DNA of 15,242 bases from an uncultured Collinsella sp. (GCA_900754075.1 CAAEBN010000059.1:1-15242), one strand, 5' to 3'. Numbered from the stretch's first letter, positions 1-6,734 are shown. Notes: generated by a model not told the origin, from the sequence alone. Numbers and translations are program-made.

Positions 1-1104
1 GATGCCGGCAAAGATTGCGTCGAAAATATAACTGTGCATATAGCCGGTACCGGCCGCGACCACCGCGGGGTCCTTGGCAAAAAAGCCAATAAACGCCGGC
101 GCCACCAGCCACATCAGCACCGTGATCAGGCAGCCGTACACTACCGAGATGGTCATGGCGTCCTTGAGTACCTGACGTGCGCGGTTGCCCTTGCCCGCGC
201 CGGCATTTTGCGCCGTGAGCGCGCTGACGGTGGCGCCCATGGAGCTCGGCACAATGAACAAAAAGCTGATCATCTTTTCGACCAGGCCCACGGCGGCGGC
301 GTCGACCAGGCCGCGATGGTTGGCGATGACGGTGATAAACATAAACGCCACCTGGATGCAGCCGTCCTGCACGGCCACGGGCACGCCGATCTTAAGAATA
401 CTGCCGAGCACCTCGGGCTGGGGGCGCAGGTCGCTGCGCTTAACGTGGATGTTCGTGCGGCGGCTCTTGAGCCACACGAGCGCGAGGGCAACGCTGGCCG
501 TCTGGGCGGTTACCGTGCCGAGCGCCGCACCCACGGGGCCGAGCCCCATGTGGCCGATAAACAGAAAGTCGAGTGCGATGTTGATGATGCACGCCACACC
601 GATCACGTACATGGGCGAGCGCGAATCGCCCAGGCCGCGAAAGATGGCCGAGAGGATGTTGTACGCGGCGATAAAGGGAATGCCGACAAAGCAGATACGC
701 AGGTAGGCGGCGGTGCCATCGACCGCCTCGGGCGGCGTGCCAATGAGCGCCACGATTTGCGGGCATAGTGCAAACAAGATGACGGCCAGTACCACCGAGA
801 CTCCCATAAACAGCGTGATGGTGTTGCCGATGGCGGTCTCGGCGCGGTCGAAGCGGCGCGAACCCACGGCGTGGCCGACGATGACCGTCGTTCCCATGGC
901 CAAGCCCACGAGCGTCACGGTAATGATATAGAGCGTCTGCGCGCCATTGCCCACGGCGGTGATGCCGGCGGCGCCGCTAAACTGCCCCATCATGTACAGG
1001 TCGGCCATGCCGTAGAGCATCTGCAAAAAATACGAGAGCATATAGGGCAGGGCAAAGACCGCGATGGTCTTAAGGACATTGCCGCGTGTGAGGTCGTGTT
1101 CCAT
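1..1104 (-). CDS. MATE family multidrug efflux transporter (3' end missing)
   Basis: Integral membrane antiporter that would export drugs or other organic compounds in exchange for Na+ or H+. The frame opens with ATG at 1104-1102 (protein begins MEHDLTRGNVLKTI) and stays open to the left edge, giving 368 codons; family members are about 440-460 residues, so roughly the last two helices are missing. Visible signatures are the N-lobe segment with a Pro in the first helix (P20), the MADLYMMG stretch (residues 33-40), FRGLGDSRSP after the fourth helix (about 155-164), and a second-lobe start KIGVPVAVQDG that repeats the first-lobe pattern. Hydrophobic segments recur at the expected spacing. The AGAAAG-like stretch ahead of the ATG is only a modest ribosome binding site. 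A MerR-type promoter lies just upstream, which suggests drug-inducible expression. The substrate cannot be told from sequence. Confidence 0.93.
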   Translation of the reverse strand, partial: MEHDLTRGNVLKTIAVFALPYMLSYFLQMLYGMADLYMMGQFSGAAGITAVGNGAQTLYIITVTLVGLAMGTTVIVGHAVGSRRFDRAETAIGNTITLFMGVSVVLAVILFALCPQIVALIGTPPEAVDGTAAYLRICFVGIPFIAAYNILSAIFRGLGDSRSPMYVIGVACIINIALDFLFIGHMGLGPVGAALGTVTAQTASVALALVWLKSRRTNIHVKRSDLRPQPEVLGSILKIGVPVAVQDGCIQVAFMFITVIANHRGLVDAAAVGLVEKMISFLFIVPSSMGATVSALTAQNAGAGKGNRARQVLKDAMTISVVYGCLITVLMWLVAPAFIGFFAKDPAVVAAGTGYMHSYIFDAIFAGI

Positions 1105-1144
1105 GGGCGGGGCTTTCTGGCTGTGTTTGTTTACGTACCAGTGT

Positions 1145-1175
1145 AGTGAAAACCCTATAACGATTGTAGAGTCAA
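1145..1175 (-). promoter_or_regulatory. MerR-type promoter/operator driving the MATE gene
   Basis: On the minus strand a TTGACT -35 box (1175-1170) is followed by an inverted repeat CTACAA-TCG-TTATAG (1169-1155, one mismatch) that fills the spacer. The best -10 is TTCACT (1150-1145), a weak 3/6 match, at a 19-bp spacing. A dyad filling an over-long 19-bp spacer right behind TTGACT is the classic arrangement of promoters activated by MerR-family regulators of multidrug pumps. The regulator gene is not in the window. The weak -10 fits an activator-dependent promoter but also lowers certainty. Confidence 0.55.
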
Positions 1176-1254
1176 GGTTTGTGTTGGCAGTGGGGCGAAA
1201 AAAGTCACGCTCCGAGCGCGATGCTTTGGCCTTCTGTGCCCCTCACCTCGCCTC

Positions 1255-1319
1255 AAACCATCACAACATTCGCCGTTTTTTGCCAAAATCGGGAAAAGCA
1301 TCGAATGTTGTGATGGTTT
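1255..1319 (+). repeat. 65-bp palindromic repeat, family 1, copy 1 (forward)
   Basis: Perfect 18-bp inverted arms: AAACCATCACAACATTCG at 1255-1272 and its complement at 1302-1319, around a 29-bp centre with T-rich and A-rich halves (GTTTTTTGCC, GGGAAAAGC). The same element occurs at 2497 in the same orientation and at 6608 inverted. It lies in the 316-bp gap between the MATE promoter and the next gene. Apart from this repeat and the promoter I see nothing convincing in that gap. Confidence 0.95.
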
Positions 1320-1420
1320 TTCTGCCACTCGAACGGGTGGAATCGCTTTCTTGCGCACGAAGGTGTGCGGACCCGTGGGCAGGGGAATAAGGTTGGTTAT
1401 CCGACTTCATTGGAGGGCTC

Positions 1421-2458
1421 ATGGACCTGCCGATCGTCCTGTCCCATAAGACTGCCTGGCTGTACCACAACGTGGCGCGCCCGTCCGAGCCGCTCTCGCG
1501 AGCAAGCAGTCTATACGATGAGGACTCGCTTGCTAACGAGGCGGAACCGGCCGCGAGCCTGCCCAAATTGGGACTCGATGCCAAGGGGCTGAGGGCTTCA
1601 ACGGCAGTTGGGATCGTTGTCGACTATCTGGTTTCTCTTGGTATTCCACGAGAAGAGCTCGATCATATCGACACGCTCGTCAACTTCGATTTTGAGCGCT
1701 CGACGCCGGCTGGATTTAGGTGCCACGTGTTTGGAGCGCCGGTACCTCCAGGCCATCTTATCGAGGTGGCAGAGGGCCTTCTAGTGGTTGATGAACTCAT
1801 GTGCTTTGTCCAAGCGGGTTCGTGGATGAGCGAGCCCGAGCAGCTGGAATATGGCTACGAAATCTGTGCCCGATACCATTTGAATCATCTGTCGACAGGC
1901 GATTATATCGAGATGGGGCAGAGGTATACCGTTGCCGATTTAATTGCCTATTGCAATGAGAACCGATCTCGCCAGGGGGCTATACGCGCGGTCGCCGTGC
2001 TCAAGCGCGTGCACGATGGCGCACGGTCGCCCATGGAGACGGCCACCGCAATCATGGTCGTAGCAAAACGTTCCCAGGGAGGGCTGGGATACGCCAAGAT
2101 CGAGCTCAACCATCGGGTCGATGTTCCCAACGAGTTCAAATATCTCGCTAAGGCCGGGTATTTCGAGATCGACGTATATGCGCCTGCGAGCGGTACGGGG
2201 ATTGAATACAACGGCTCGGACCATCTTGATAAACAGCGCAGCGCGTCGGATGCGGAGCGTATGACCGTGCTGAGCGCGCTGGGCTTTAGGATGATCGTCC
2301 TCACCGGGACTCAGTTTGCCCACCAGCTGCAATTGCACCGGGCGATGAACGCCATCGCGCTCGCTATGGGTCTCAAGTGCGACCGAAGCGAAGCGTTCCA
2401 AAAGCGGCAGAACGACCTGCGAGAATTCGTGATTCGGCACTGGGACGGCGGCCTTTAG
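1421..2458 (+). CDS. Uncharacterised protein with probable PD-(D/E)XK (Vsr/DUF559-like) C-terminal nuclease domain
   Basis: 345 residues, function not established. The start is supported by GGAGG at 1411-1415, six bases before ATG; the frame opens there. The N-terminal ~200 residues are a helix/strand mix including LVVDELMCFVQ (about 121-131) and YGYEICARYHL (145-154), resembling AbiEi-like or regulator-type proteins that Coriobacteriia carry in many copies. The C-terminal part has the order expected of a Vsr/DUF559-type nuclease fold: ARSPMETATA (E206), then YFEIDVYAP (D251), GIEYNG (E262), H268, and a helix SDAERMTVLSALGFRMIVLT ending in a strand. Those acidic residues are my candidates for the metal site; this assignment is inference. 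The gene stands alone, and a family-1 palindrome lies on each side in the same orientation. It could equally be a DNA-binding regulator with a degenerate nuclease fold. Confidence 0.6.
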   Translation: MDLPIVLSHKTAWLYHNVARPSEPLSRASSLYDEDSLANEAEPAASLPKLGLDAKGLRASTAVGIVVDYLVSLGIPREELDHIDTLVNFDFERSTPAGFRCHVFGAPVPPGHLIEVAEGLLVVDELMCFVQAGSWMSEPEQLEYGYEICARYHLNHLSTGDYIEMGQRYTVADLIAYCNENRSRQGAIRAVAVLKRVHDGARSPMETATAIMVVAKRSQGGLGYAKIELNHRVDVPNEFKYLAKAGYFEIDVYAPASGTGIEYNGSDHLDKQRSASDAERMTVLSALGFRMIVLTGTQFAHQLQLHRAMNAIALAMGLKCDRSEAFQKRQNDLREFVIRHWDGGL

Positions 2459-2496
2459 GGGCGTTCTGGTCCTTCTACGGGGTGCCGTGGGCAGGC

Positions 2497-2561
2497 AAAC
2501 CATCACAACATTCGACGTTTTTTGCCAAAAATGGGAAAAGCATCGAATGTTGTGATGGTCT
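2497..2561 (+). repeat. 65-bp palindromic repeat, family 1, copy 2 (forward)
   Basis: Same 65-bp element as at 1255, same orientation. The arms run 2499-2514 and 2544-2559 (16 bp perfect, 17 with the inner A-T pair); the outermost two bases on the right have diverged. The centre keeps GTTTTTTGCCAAAA and GGGAAAAGCATCG of copy 1. It begins 38 bp after the stop of the nuclease-like gene and may form a hairpin in that transcript, but no U-tract follows, so a terminator role is doubtful. Confidence 0.95.
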
Positions 2562-2623
2562 GTGCTGAGGATGGGCTCGGAAAGCCGGTCTTGCTCGAAG
2601 TGGCCTGTCCTGTCGTACGGGTG

Positions 2624-2665
2624 TCGACCCATTCTTCCCGTGGGGTATTATGTTTTCCGAAGAAT
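2624..2665 (+). promoter_or_regulatory. Candidate moaA promoter with flanking dyad
   Basis: A -10 box TATTAT (2646-2651, 5/6) has a weak -35 TCGACC (2624-2629, 4/6) 16 bp upstream. The -10 lies between two perfect 7-bp arms, ATTCTTC (2631-2637) and GAAGAAT (2659-2665), 21 bp apart. The arms could be an operator. The transcript would start about 30 bases before the moaA start codon, too short for a Moco riboswitch. Confidence 0.45.
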
Positions 2666-2691
2666 AAAACGCCGCGTGAGGGGAGGGCCGC

Positions 2692-3747
2692 GTGGACGGA
2701 CACGTGCAACATGACGGCTTTGGCCGCGATATCAACTACCTGCGCATTGCCGTTACCGACAAATGCAATTTCCGCTGCATCTATTGCATGCCGGCCGATG
2801 GCGTGGCGCCCCGCGCGCACGACGAGCTGCTCAGCGCCGAGGAAATCGCCCGTTTTGTGCGTCTGGTGGCGGGAGAGGGCATTCGCCGCGTGCGCCTGAC
2901 GGGTGGCGAGCCGCTGGTCAGCCGTCGTATTATTCCGCTCATTCGCGACATCCGCGCGATCCCGCAGATCGAGGACATCTCGCTCACCACCAACGGCGCC
3001 CTGCTGCCCAAGCTGGCGCCGCAGCTCAAAGAAGCGGGGCTCAACCGCGTTAACATCTCGCTCGACACACTCGACCCTACGCTCTTTGGAAAGATTACGC
3101 GCCTGGGTCGGCTCGAGCAGACCATGGCTGGCATCGACGCGGCGCTGGCTTGGGGCTTTGAGCCCGTTAAGGTCAACTGCGTTGTTGTGCGCCGGCTCAA
3201 CCAGGATGTGGCGGCCCTCGCGCGGCTCACGCTCGACCGCCCCATCCACCTGCGCTTTATCGAATACATGCCCATTGGTGACGAGCGCACAAGTTCGCAT
3301 TGCGCCGTGGACCCGCATGCGCCCGCGCTCAATCCCGAGCTGTGGGACGCGAGCGATACCGTGCCGAGCGACGAGCTGCGGGCGCGCATTAATGTCGGGG
3401 CCGCCGCGGCGGGCCTGGGCGAGCTCGAGCCGCTTGACATCAACGACGCTCCTGCCGGCGCGGGCCCTGCGCGCTATTGGCACTTTCCGGGCGCGGCGGG
3501 AACGGTCGGCTTTATTAGCGCCATGTCCAACCATTTTTGTGCGAATTGCAACCGTCTGCGCCTGACGGCCGACGGAAACGTGCGTCCGTGCCTGTTTAGC
3601 GATGCCGAGTATTCGGTGCGTGAGGCGCTGCACCGTGGTGATGATATGCAGGTACTTTCGATTTGGCGCGATGCCGTGGCCCACAAACCGCAGGAACACG
3701 CGATAATTGAGGGCACGCAACGATTTATGTCCCAAATCGGAGGATGA
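2692..3747 (+). CDS. moaA: GTP 3',8-cyclase MoaA
   Basis: Radical SAM enzyme that, with MoaC, turns GTP into cyclic pyranopterin monophosphate, the first step of molybdenum cofactor synthesis in the cytoplasm. 351 residues from a GTG start; GGGAGG at 2681-2686 supports it, and there is no better ATG before the conserved DINYLRIAVTDKCNFRC region. Visible features: the SAM cluster motif CNFRCIYC (C25, C29, C32), LTGGEPLV, TTNGALL, NISLDTL, and the second, GTP-binding cluster C283-x2-C286-x13-C300 inside CANCNRLRLTADGN. The protein ends in the family's Gly-Gly (SQIGG). It is followed after four bases by the moaC-mobB gene, whose ribosome binding site lies in the last moaA codons, so the two should be translationally linked. 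Confidence 0.97.
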   Translation: MDGHVQHDGFGRDINYLRIAVTDKCNFRCIYCMPADGVAPRAHDELLSAEEIARFVRLVAGEGIRRVRLTGGEPLVSRRIIPLIRDIRAIPQIEDISLTTNGALLPKLAPQLKEAGLNRVNISLDTLDPTLFGKITRLGRLEQTMAGIDAALAWGFEPVKVNCVVVRRLNQDVAALARLTLDRPIHLRFIEYMPIGDERTSSHCAVDPHAPALNPELWDASDTVPSDELRARINVGAAAAGLGELEPLDINDAPAGAGPARYWHFPGAAGTVGFISAMSNHFCANCNRLRLTADGNVRPCLFSDAEYSVREALHRGDDMQVLSIWRDAVAHKPQEHAIIEGTQRFMSQIGG

Positions 3748-3751
3748 TCAT

Positions 3752-5056
3752 ATGGCCAAGAGCAGGTACGCCGATGCCACCAAGGCCGCTCGCAGGGCCG
3801 CGATGTCTGCCCACAAAGTCACGGCTGCGGCGAACGCTGGCAACGCCGACGCGTCCGCACAGCCGACTGCCGGCGCTGCCGCCGAGCCCGCCCGTGACGC
3901 CCGCCGCGACGAGCTGACGCACGTGGACGCCAAGGGCGAGGTACGCATGGTCGACGTGTCCGACAAGGCCGAGACCCATCGCATTGCCATCGCCGAAGGC
4001 ACCATCCTCATGCATCCCGAGACGCAGGCCATGGTGCTGCAGGACCGCGCCAAAAAGGGCGACGTGCTTGCCTGCGCGCGCGTGGCAGGCATCATGGCCA
4101 TCAAGCACACGAGCGACATCATTCCCATGTGCCACCCGTTGCTCATTACCAAGAGCAAGTGCGATATTGCGCCCATCGCTCCGGCGGGGACGCCTATCGA
4201 TGACGTGCCCGAGGGCTGGGCGCCGGCGCGCGCGGACGGGCAGGTTGGCTTTCACGTACTGGTTACGGCCGGCGTGACGGGCAAGACGGGTATCGAGATG
4301 GAGGCGTTGACCGGCGCGAGCGCTGCGTGCCTAACGATCTATGACATGTGTAAGGCGGTCGATCGCGGCATGGAGATCGTCGACGTTCGCTTGTTGCACA
4401 AGGAGGGCGGCCGCTCGGGTGTGTGGGATCGTGCGGAGCGTCAGGTTGCTGCTGTTGAGGCCCTGGCCGCTGACGGTGCCGCGCCCGCGAGCGCACCCGT
4501 CGCCGTCGCACCCGCAGCTTCCACTCCGGCCGTCCCCGCGATCGCGTTTATCGGCTACCAAAACTCGGGCAAGACCACGCTCGTCGAGAAGGTCATTGCC
4601 GAGCTCACCCGCCGCGGCCTGCGCGTGGGTTCGCTCAAGCATCACGGGCACCATGGCTTTGATATCGACGTGCCCGCTAAGGACACCTGGCGCCATCACC
4701 AGGCCGGCTCCAAACACGTGGGCCTCATCTGCGCCACGCGCTGGGCGGAGTATGCCGACACGCGCGAGGAGGACGAGATGCCCGCGCGCGAGCTGCTGTC
4801 GCGCTACAACGATGTCGACGTGGTGATCATCGAGGGCTACAAGACCGAGGGCTTCGACAACATCGTGGTCGCGCGCTCCGGTGTCGACCGTCTGCGCGGC
4901 AAGAGCTCGCTCGACCTGGTCGACGGTCACACGCTGGCCCTTGCCTGCAACGAAGCCCTGGCACGCCAGGCCTTCGATGCCGGCTTTGCGACCCGAGCCA
5001 TCAACATCAACGACGCTCGAGCCATCTGCGATCTTATCCAAGATCATCTGGCCTAA
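3752..5056 (+). CDS. moaC-mobB: MoaC-MobB fusion: cyclic pyranopterin monophosphate synthase / MGD biosynthesis adaptor
   Basis: One 434-residue chain carrying two Moco enzymes. The start is ATG at 3752 (MAKSRYAD) with CGGAGG at 3738-3743; the frame is open further upstream, into moaA, but without comparable support. Residues 1-53 are a basic, Ala-rich extension. MoaC spans about 54-225: KKGDV (K102), MCHPL (H128), GIEMEA (E182, E184) and IYDMCKA (D198, K201). The E-x-E...D...K spacing equals that of E. coli E112/E114/D128/K131. About 19 extra residues (PAGTPIDDVPEGW region, about 144-162) lie between H128 and E182. An Ala/Pro-rich linker (226-262) leads to MobB (263-434), with P-loop GYQNSGKTT (268-276), SLKHHGH and IIEGYKTEG. 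MoaC completes cPMP; MobB is a GTPase that assists guanylylation of molybdopterin by MobA. No moaB, moaE, moeA or mobA is in view. Confidence 0.94.
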   Translation: MAKSRYADATKAARRAAMSAHKVTAAANAGNADASAQPTAGAAAEPARDARRDELTHVDAKGEVRMVDVSDKAETHRIAIAEGTILMHPETQAMVLQDRAKKGDVLACARVAGIMAIKHTSDIIPMCHPLLITKSKCDIAPIAPAGTPIDDVPEGWAPARADGQVGFHVLVTAGVTGKTGIEMEALTGASAACLTIYDMCKAVDRGMEIVDVRLLHKEGGRSGVWDRAERQVAAVEALAADGAAPASAPVAVAPAASTPAVPAIAFIGYQNSGKTTLVEKVIAELTRRGLRVGSLKHHGHHGFDIDVPAKDTWRHHQAGSKHVGLICATRWAEYADTREEDEMPARELLSRYNDVDVVIIEGYKTEGFDNIVVARSGVDRLRGKSSLDLVDGHTLALACNEALARQAFDAGFATRAININDARAICDLIQDHLA

Positions 5057-5095
5057 AACCTGCCAAATAGGGACAGGTTTATTTTGGCAGGTTTT
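5055..5095 (+). repeat. Loop-conserved hairpin, family 2 variant (possible terminator of moaC-mobB)
   Basis: Perfect 13-bp arms AAAACCTGCCAAA (5055-5067) and TTTGGCAGGTTTT (5083-5095) around a 15-base loop containing GGGACAGG. It overlaps the last two bases of the moaC-mobB stop codon and ends in four T, so it may end that transcript. The stem differs completely from the next hairpin at 5115, yet the loop shares GGGACAGG. Confidence 0.85.
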
Positions 5096-5114
5096 ATCTG
5101 GGCAAACGTCATTT

Positions 5115-5152
5115 CCACCACAAAGGGGACAGGCACCTTTGTGGTGGTTTTT
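5115..5152 (+). repeat. Loop-conserved hairpin, family 2 copy a, with T-tract
   Basis: Perfect 12-bp arms CCACCACAAAGG (5115-5126) and CCTTTGTGGTGG (5136-5147), loop GGACAGGCA, followed by five T (5148-5152). It is shaped like an intrinsic terminator for the Moco operon. Related copies lie at 6707 and 7659. Confidence 0.9.
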
Positions 5153-5155
5153 GCT

Positions 5156-5192
5156 TTGGTAGATGTGTGGGACATGCCTTACAATCTACCAA
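5156..5192 (+). promoter_or_regulatory. Candidate MFS-gene promoter overlapping a 9-bp dyad
   Basis: TTGGTA (5156-5161, 4/6 to a -35) and TACAAT (5180-5185, 5/6 to a -10) are 18 bp apart. The same bases carry a perfect inverted repeat, TTGGTAGAT (5156-5164) and ATCTACCAA (5184-5192), so a dimeric repressor could sit over the whole promoter. Transcription would begin about 5192, leaving a leader of about 130 bases. Confidence 0.5.
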
Positions 5193-5221
5193 GTAGTTCA
5201 TGACGGGCGAAAAACGGAGTG

Positions 5222-5316
5222 AAGGGTCTCGATGCGTCCTTAATGTTTCATGCGGATAGATTGATTTGACAGACGGTGGCGAATACCCACCGCCCGTATT
5301 CGTATGAAACAAGGAG
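5222..5316 (+). promoter_or_regulatory. Structured 5' leader of the MFS gene (candidate cis-acting RNA)
   Basis: The leader can fold into a small hairpin, AAGGGU (5222-5227) with GUCCUU (5236-5241), then a long one. TGTTTCATGCGGATA (5244-5258) pairs over 15 consecutive positions (three G-U) with 5297-5311. Inside it, CGGTGG (5274-5279) pairs with CCACCG (5287-5292). An alternative 7-bp pairing, CGAATAC (5280-5286) with GTATTCG (5296-5302), competes with both. The long stem ends on the first base of the AAGGAG ribosome binding site (5311-5316). This arrangement suits control of translation, but I do not recognise a known riboswitch class. Confidence 0.5.
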
Positions 5317-5321
5317 TCTCC

Positions 5322-6608
5322 ATGCTCGCCTCTCTTTTCTCAAAGCCTCAATCATCGCTGTCCGTGCAGGCCAAGCGCCTGGTGGCGATGCGCTTTCTCA
5401 TCTACACCGGTTTTCAGACTAGCTACTTTATCGGCGTCATCGGAACGCTTACCTATGCGGACGATGCCTCGGTCGTCGCGACATCGCTGGCCGTCCTGTT
5501 TATGAATGTATTTGTGATCCTGGGGTCCTTTGCGGGCGGCGCGGTGCTCGACGCTTGGGGTCCGTGCCGGCATTTCCGGGCGATTATCGTCGGCACGTTG
5601 GCAACCGGCGCGGCAATCCTCGCCTTTGGCAGCGCGACCGGTATCGTCCTGCTCGGCGCGGTGCTCCTGGGCTTTGTAATGGGGTTCGCCCAGCCCATCG
5701 CCACATCCTATCCGGCCTATCTCACCGACGATCCTGTCGAGCTCAAAGACATCAACCCTGCCATCGCCATGTTCTCAAACGTGAGCATCATCGTTGGCCC
5801 CACACTGGGCGGCTTTGTCGCGGCGGCTGCATCGTCACGCGCGGTGTTCGTGCTCATGATGATCTTTACCGTACTGGCGCTCGTCGCCGGTTGGGGCTTT
5901 AGGCCGCAAGCAGGTCGCGTCGCCGCGCGCGAAAGTACTCCCGCGGATAGCAGCACAACGGCAAGTACTGCCAGTCAAAGCTCCGACTTCAGTAAATCCA
6001 CCCGCGCCACCTTCGCGACCAGCATCAAGACAGTCTTCACCAACAGCGTCCTCGCCCTGCTGTTCTGCATTATTTTCCTTTCAAACTTTGGCTATGGAGC
6101 TTTCGATCCGCTGGAGTCATTCTTCTACCGTGATGTCCTGCATGTCGGCGTCGAGTGGATGGGCTGGCTCTCGTCGGCTAGCGGTGTGGGCGCGGTGCTG
6201 GGCGCCGTGGTCGCGCTCCGCTTGCCGGCGCGCTTTGTCAGCCTCAAAACGCTGCTCGTGGCGCTCATGTCCGTGGGTCTGGGAAGCCTGCTCTATGTGG
6301 GGACACCGTACGTGGGCGTGGCTCTCATCGGCCAGATCGCCCTGGGCGTTGCCTGGGGTGTCGTCAATCCGCTCCACAACACGATCGTGCAAACGACGGC
6401 CCCGCTCGAGCAACTCGGTCGCGTCAACTCGGTCATGGGCTTTGGTAACATGTTCGCCGGCGTGGCCCCACTGGCAATTGCCCCGTGGCTGGCAGCGACA
6501 TTTGGCGTGCAGCAGACGCTCATCGGAGCGGGCATGGTCGTGACGGCGGTTCCCGCGGCGTTGCTGCTGTTTGGCCGCCGGCATTTGGATCGTGCTGCAA
6601 GGCAGTAA
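5322..6608 (+). CDS. Major facilitator superfamily transporter
   Basis: 428-residue membrane transporter, probably an exporter, with about twelve hydrophobic segments in two halves. I choose ATG at 5322 because AAGGAG (5311-5316) stands five bases before it; an in-frame ATG at 5304 lies upstream of that site. The MFS motif-A region appears as GGAVLDAWGPCRHF (72-85) between helices 2 and 3, and GFVMGFAQPIATSYPAYL (117-134) is typical of helix 4 and the loop after it. A Ser/Thr-rich cytoplasmic loop (about 193-232) separates the halves. The second half ends with GVVNPLHNTIVQ and a basic C-terminus. It resembles the EntS/MFS_3 type, which exports siderophores, macrolides and other small molecules; the substrate is unknown. 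A structured leader precedes it, and a family-1 palindrome overlaps the stop codon. Confidence 0.9.
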   Translation: MLASLFSKPQSSLSVQAKRLVAMRFLIYTGFQTSYFIGVIGTLTYADDASVVATSLAVLFMNVFVILGSFAGGAVLDAWGPCRHFRAIIVGTLATGAAILAFGSATGIVLLGAVLLGFVMGFAQPIATSYPAYLTDDPVELKDINPAIAMFSNVSIIVGPTLGGFVAAAASSRAVFVLMMIFTVLALVAGWGFRPQAGRVAARESTPADSSTTASTASQSSDFSKSTRATFATSIKTVFTNSVLALLFCIIFLSNFGYGAFDPLESFFYRDVLHVGVEWMGWLSSASGVGAVLGAVVALRLPARFVSLKTLLVALMSVGLGSLLYVGTPYVGVALIGQIALGVAWGVVNPLHNTIVQTTAPLEQLGRVNSVMGFGNMFAGVAPLAIAPWLAATFGVQQTLIGAGMVVTAVPAALLLFGRRHLDRAARQ

Positions 6609-6672
6609 AACCATCACAACATTCAGCGAAAACCGCGATTTTGCCGAAAAACGTCGAATGTTGTGATGGTTT
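6608..6672 (-). repeat. 65-bp palindromic repeat, family 1, copy 3 (inverted)
   Basis: 17-bp perfect arms at 6608-6624 (AAACCATCACAACATTC) and 6656-6672. Read on the minus strand the centre aligns with copies 1 and 2 (ATTCGACGTTTTT..GGCAAAAT), so this copy is inserted in the opposite orientation. Length is again exactly 65 bp. It starts on the last base of the MFS stop codon and could cap or stabilise the 3' end of that mRNA. Confidence 0.95.
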
Positions 6673-6706
6673 GCGCTCCGGGCAGGCCGCCCTTCGGGTT
6701 CGGTCA

Positions 6707-6734
6707 CCACAAAGGGGGGCAGACACCTTTGTGG
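6707..6734 (+). repeat. Loop-conserved hairpin, family 2 copy b
   Basis: 9-bp arms CCACAAAGG (6707-6715) and CCTTTGTGG (6726-6734), loop GGGGCAGACA. It is related to 5115 but the loop reads GCAGACA where the others read ACAGGCA. It sits 35 bp after family-1 copy 3. No T-tract follows, so it is probably not a terminator. Confidence 0.85.

Noticed and set aside
34..768. Plus-strand frame over the left end
   Set aside because: Lies opposite the MATE gene; sequence is His/Gly/Arg-rich and matches no family, while the minus strand gives an intact membrane protein.
2503..3735. Long minus-strand frame opposite moaA
   Set aside because: Low-complexity Arg/His/Ala composition; the plus strand encodes a complete MoaA with all cluster cysteines.
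5266..5302. Promoter with TTGACA at 5266 before the MFS gene
   Set aside because: The bases 16-18 bp downstream are GC-rich with no -10 box, and the stretch forms the loop side of the leader hairpin.
1255..6672. CRISPR array
   Set aside because: The repeats are few, kilobases apart, palindromic and in both orientations, with no regular spacers or cas genes.
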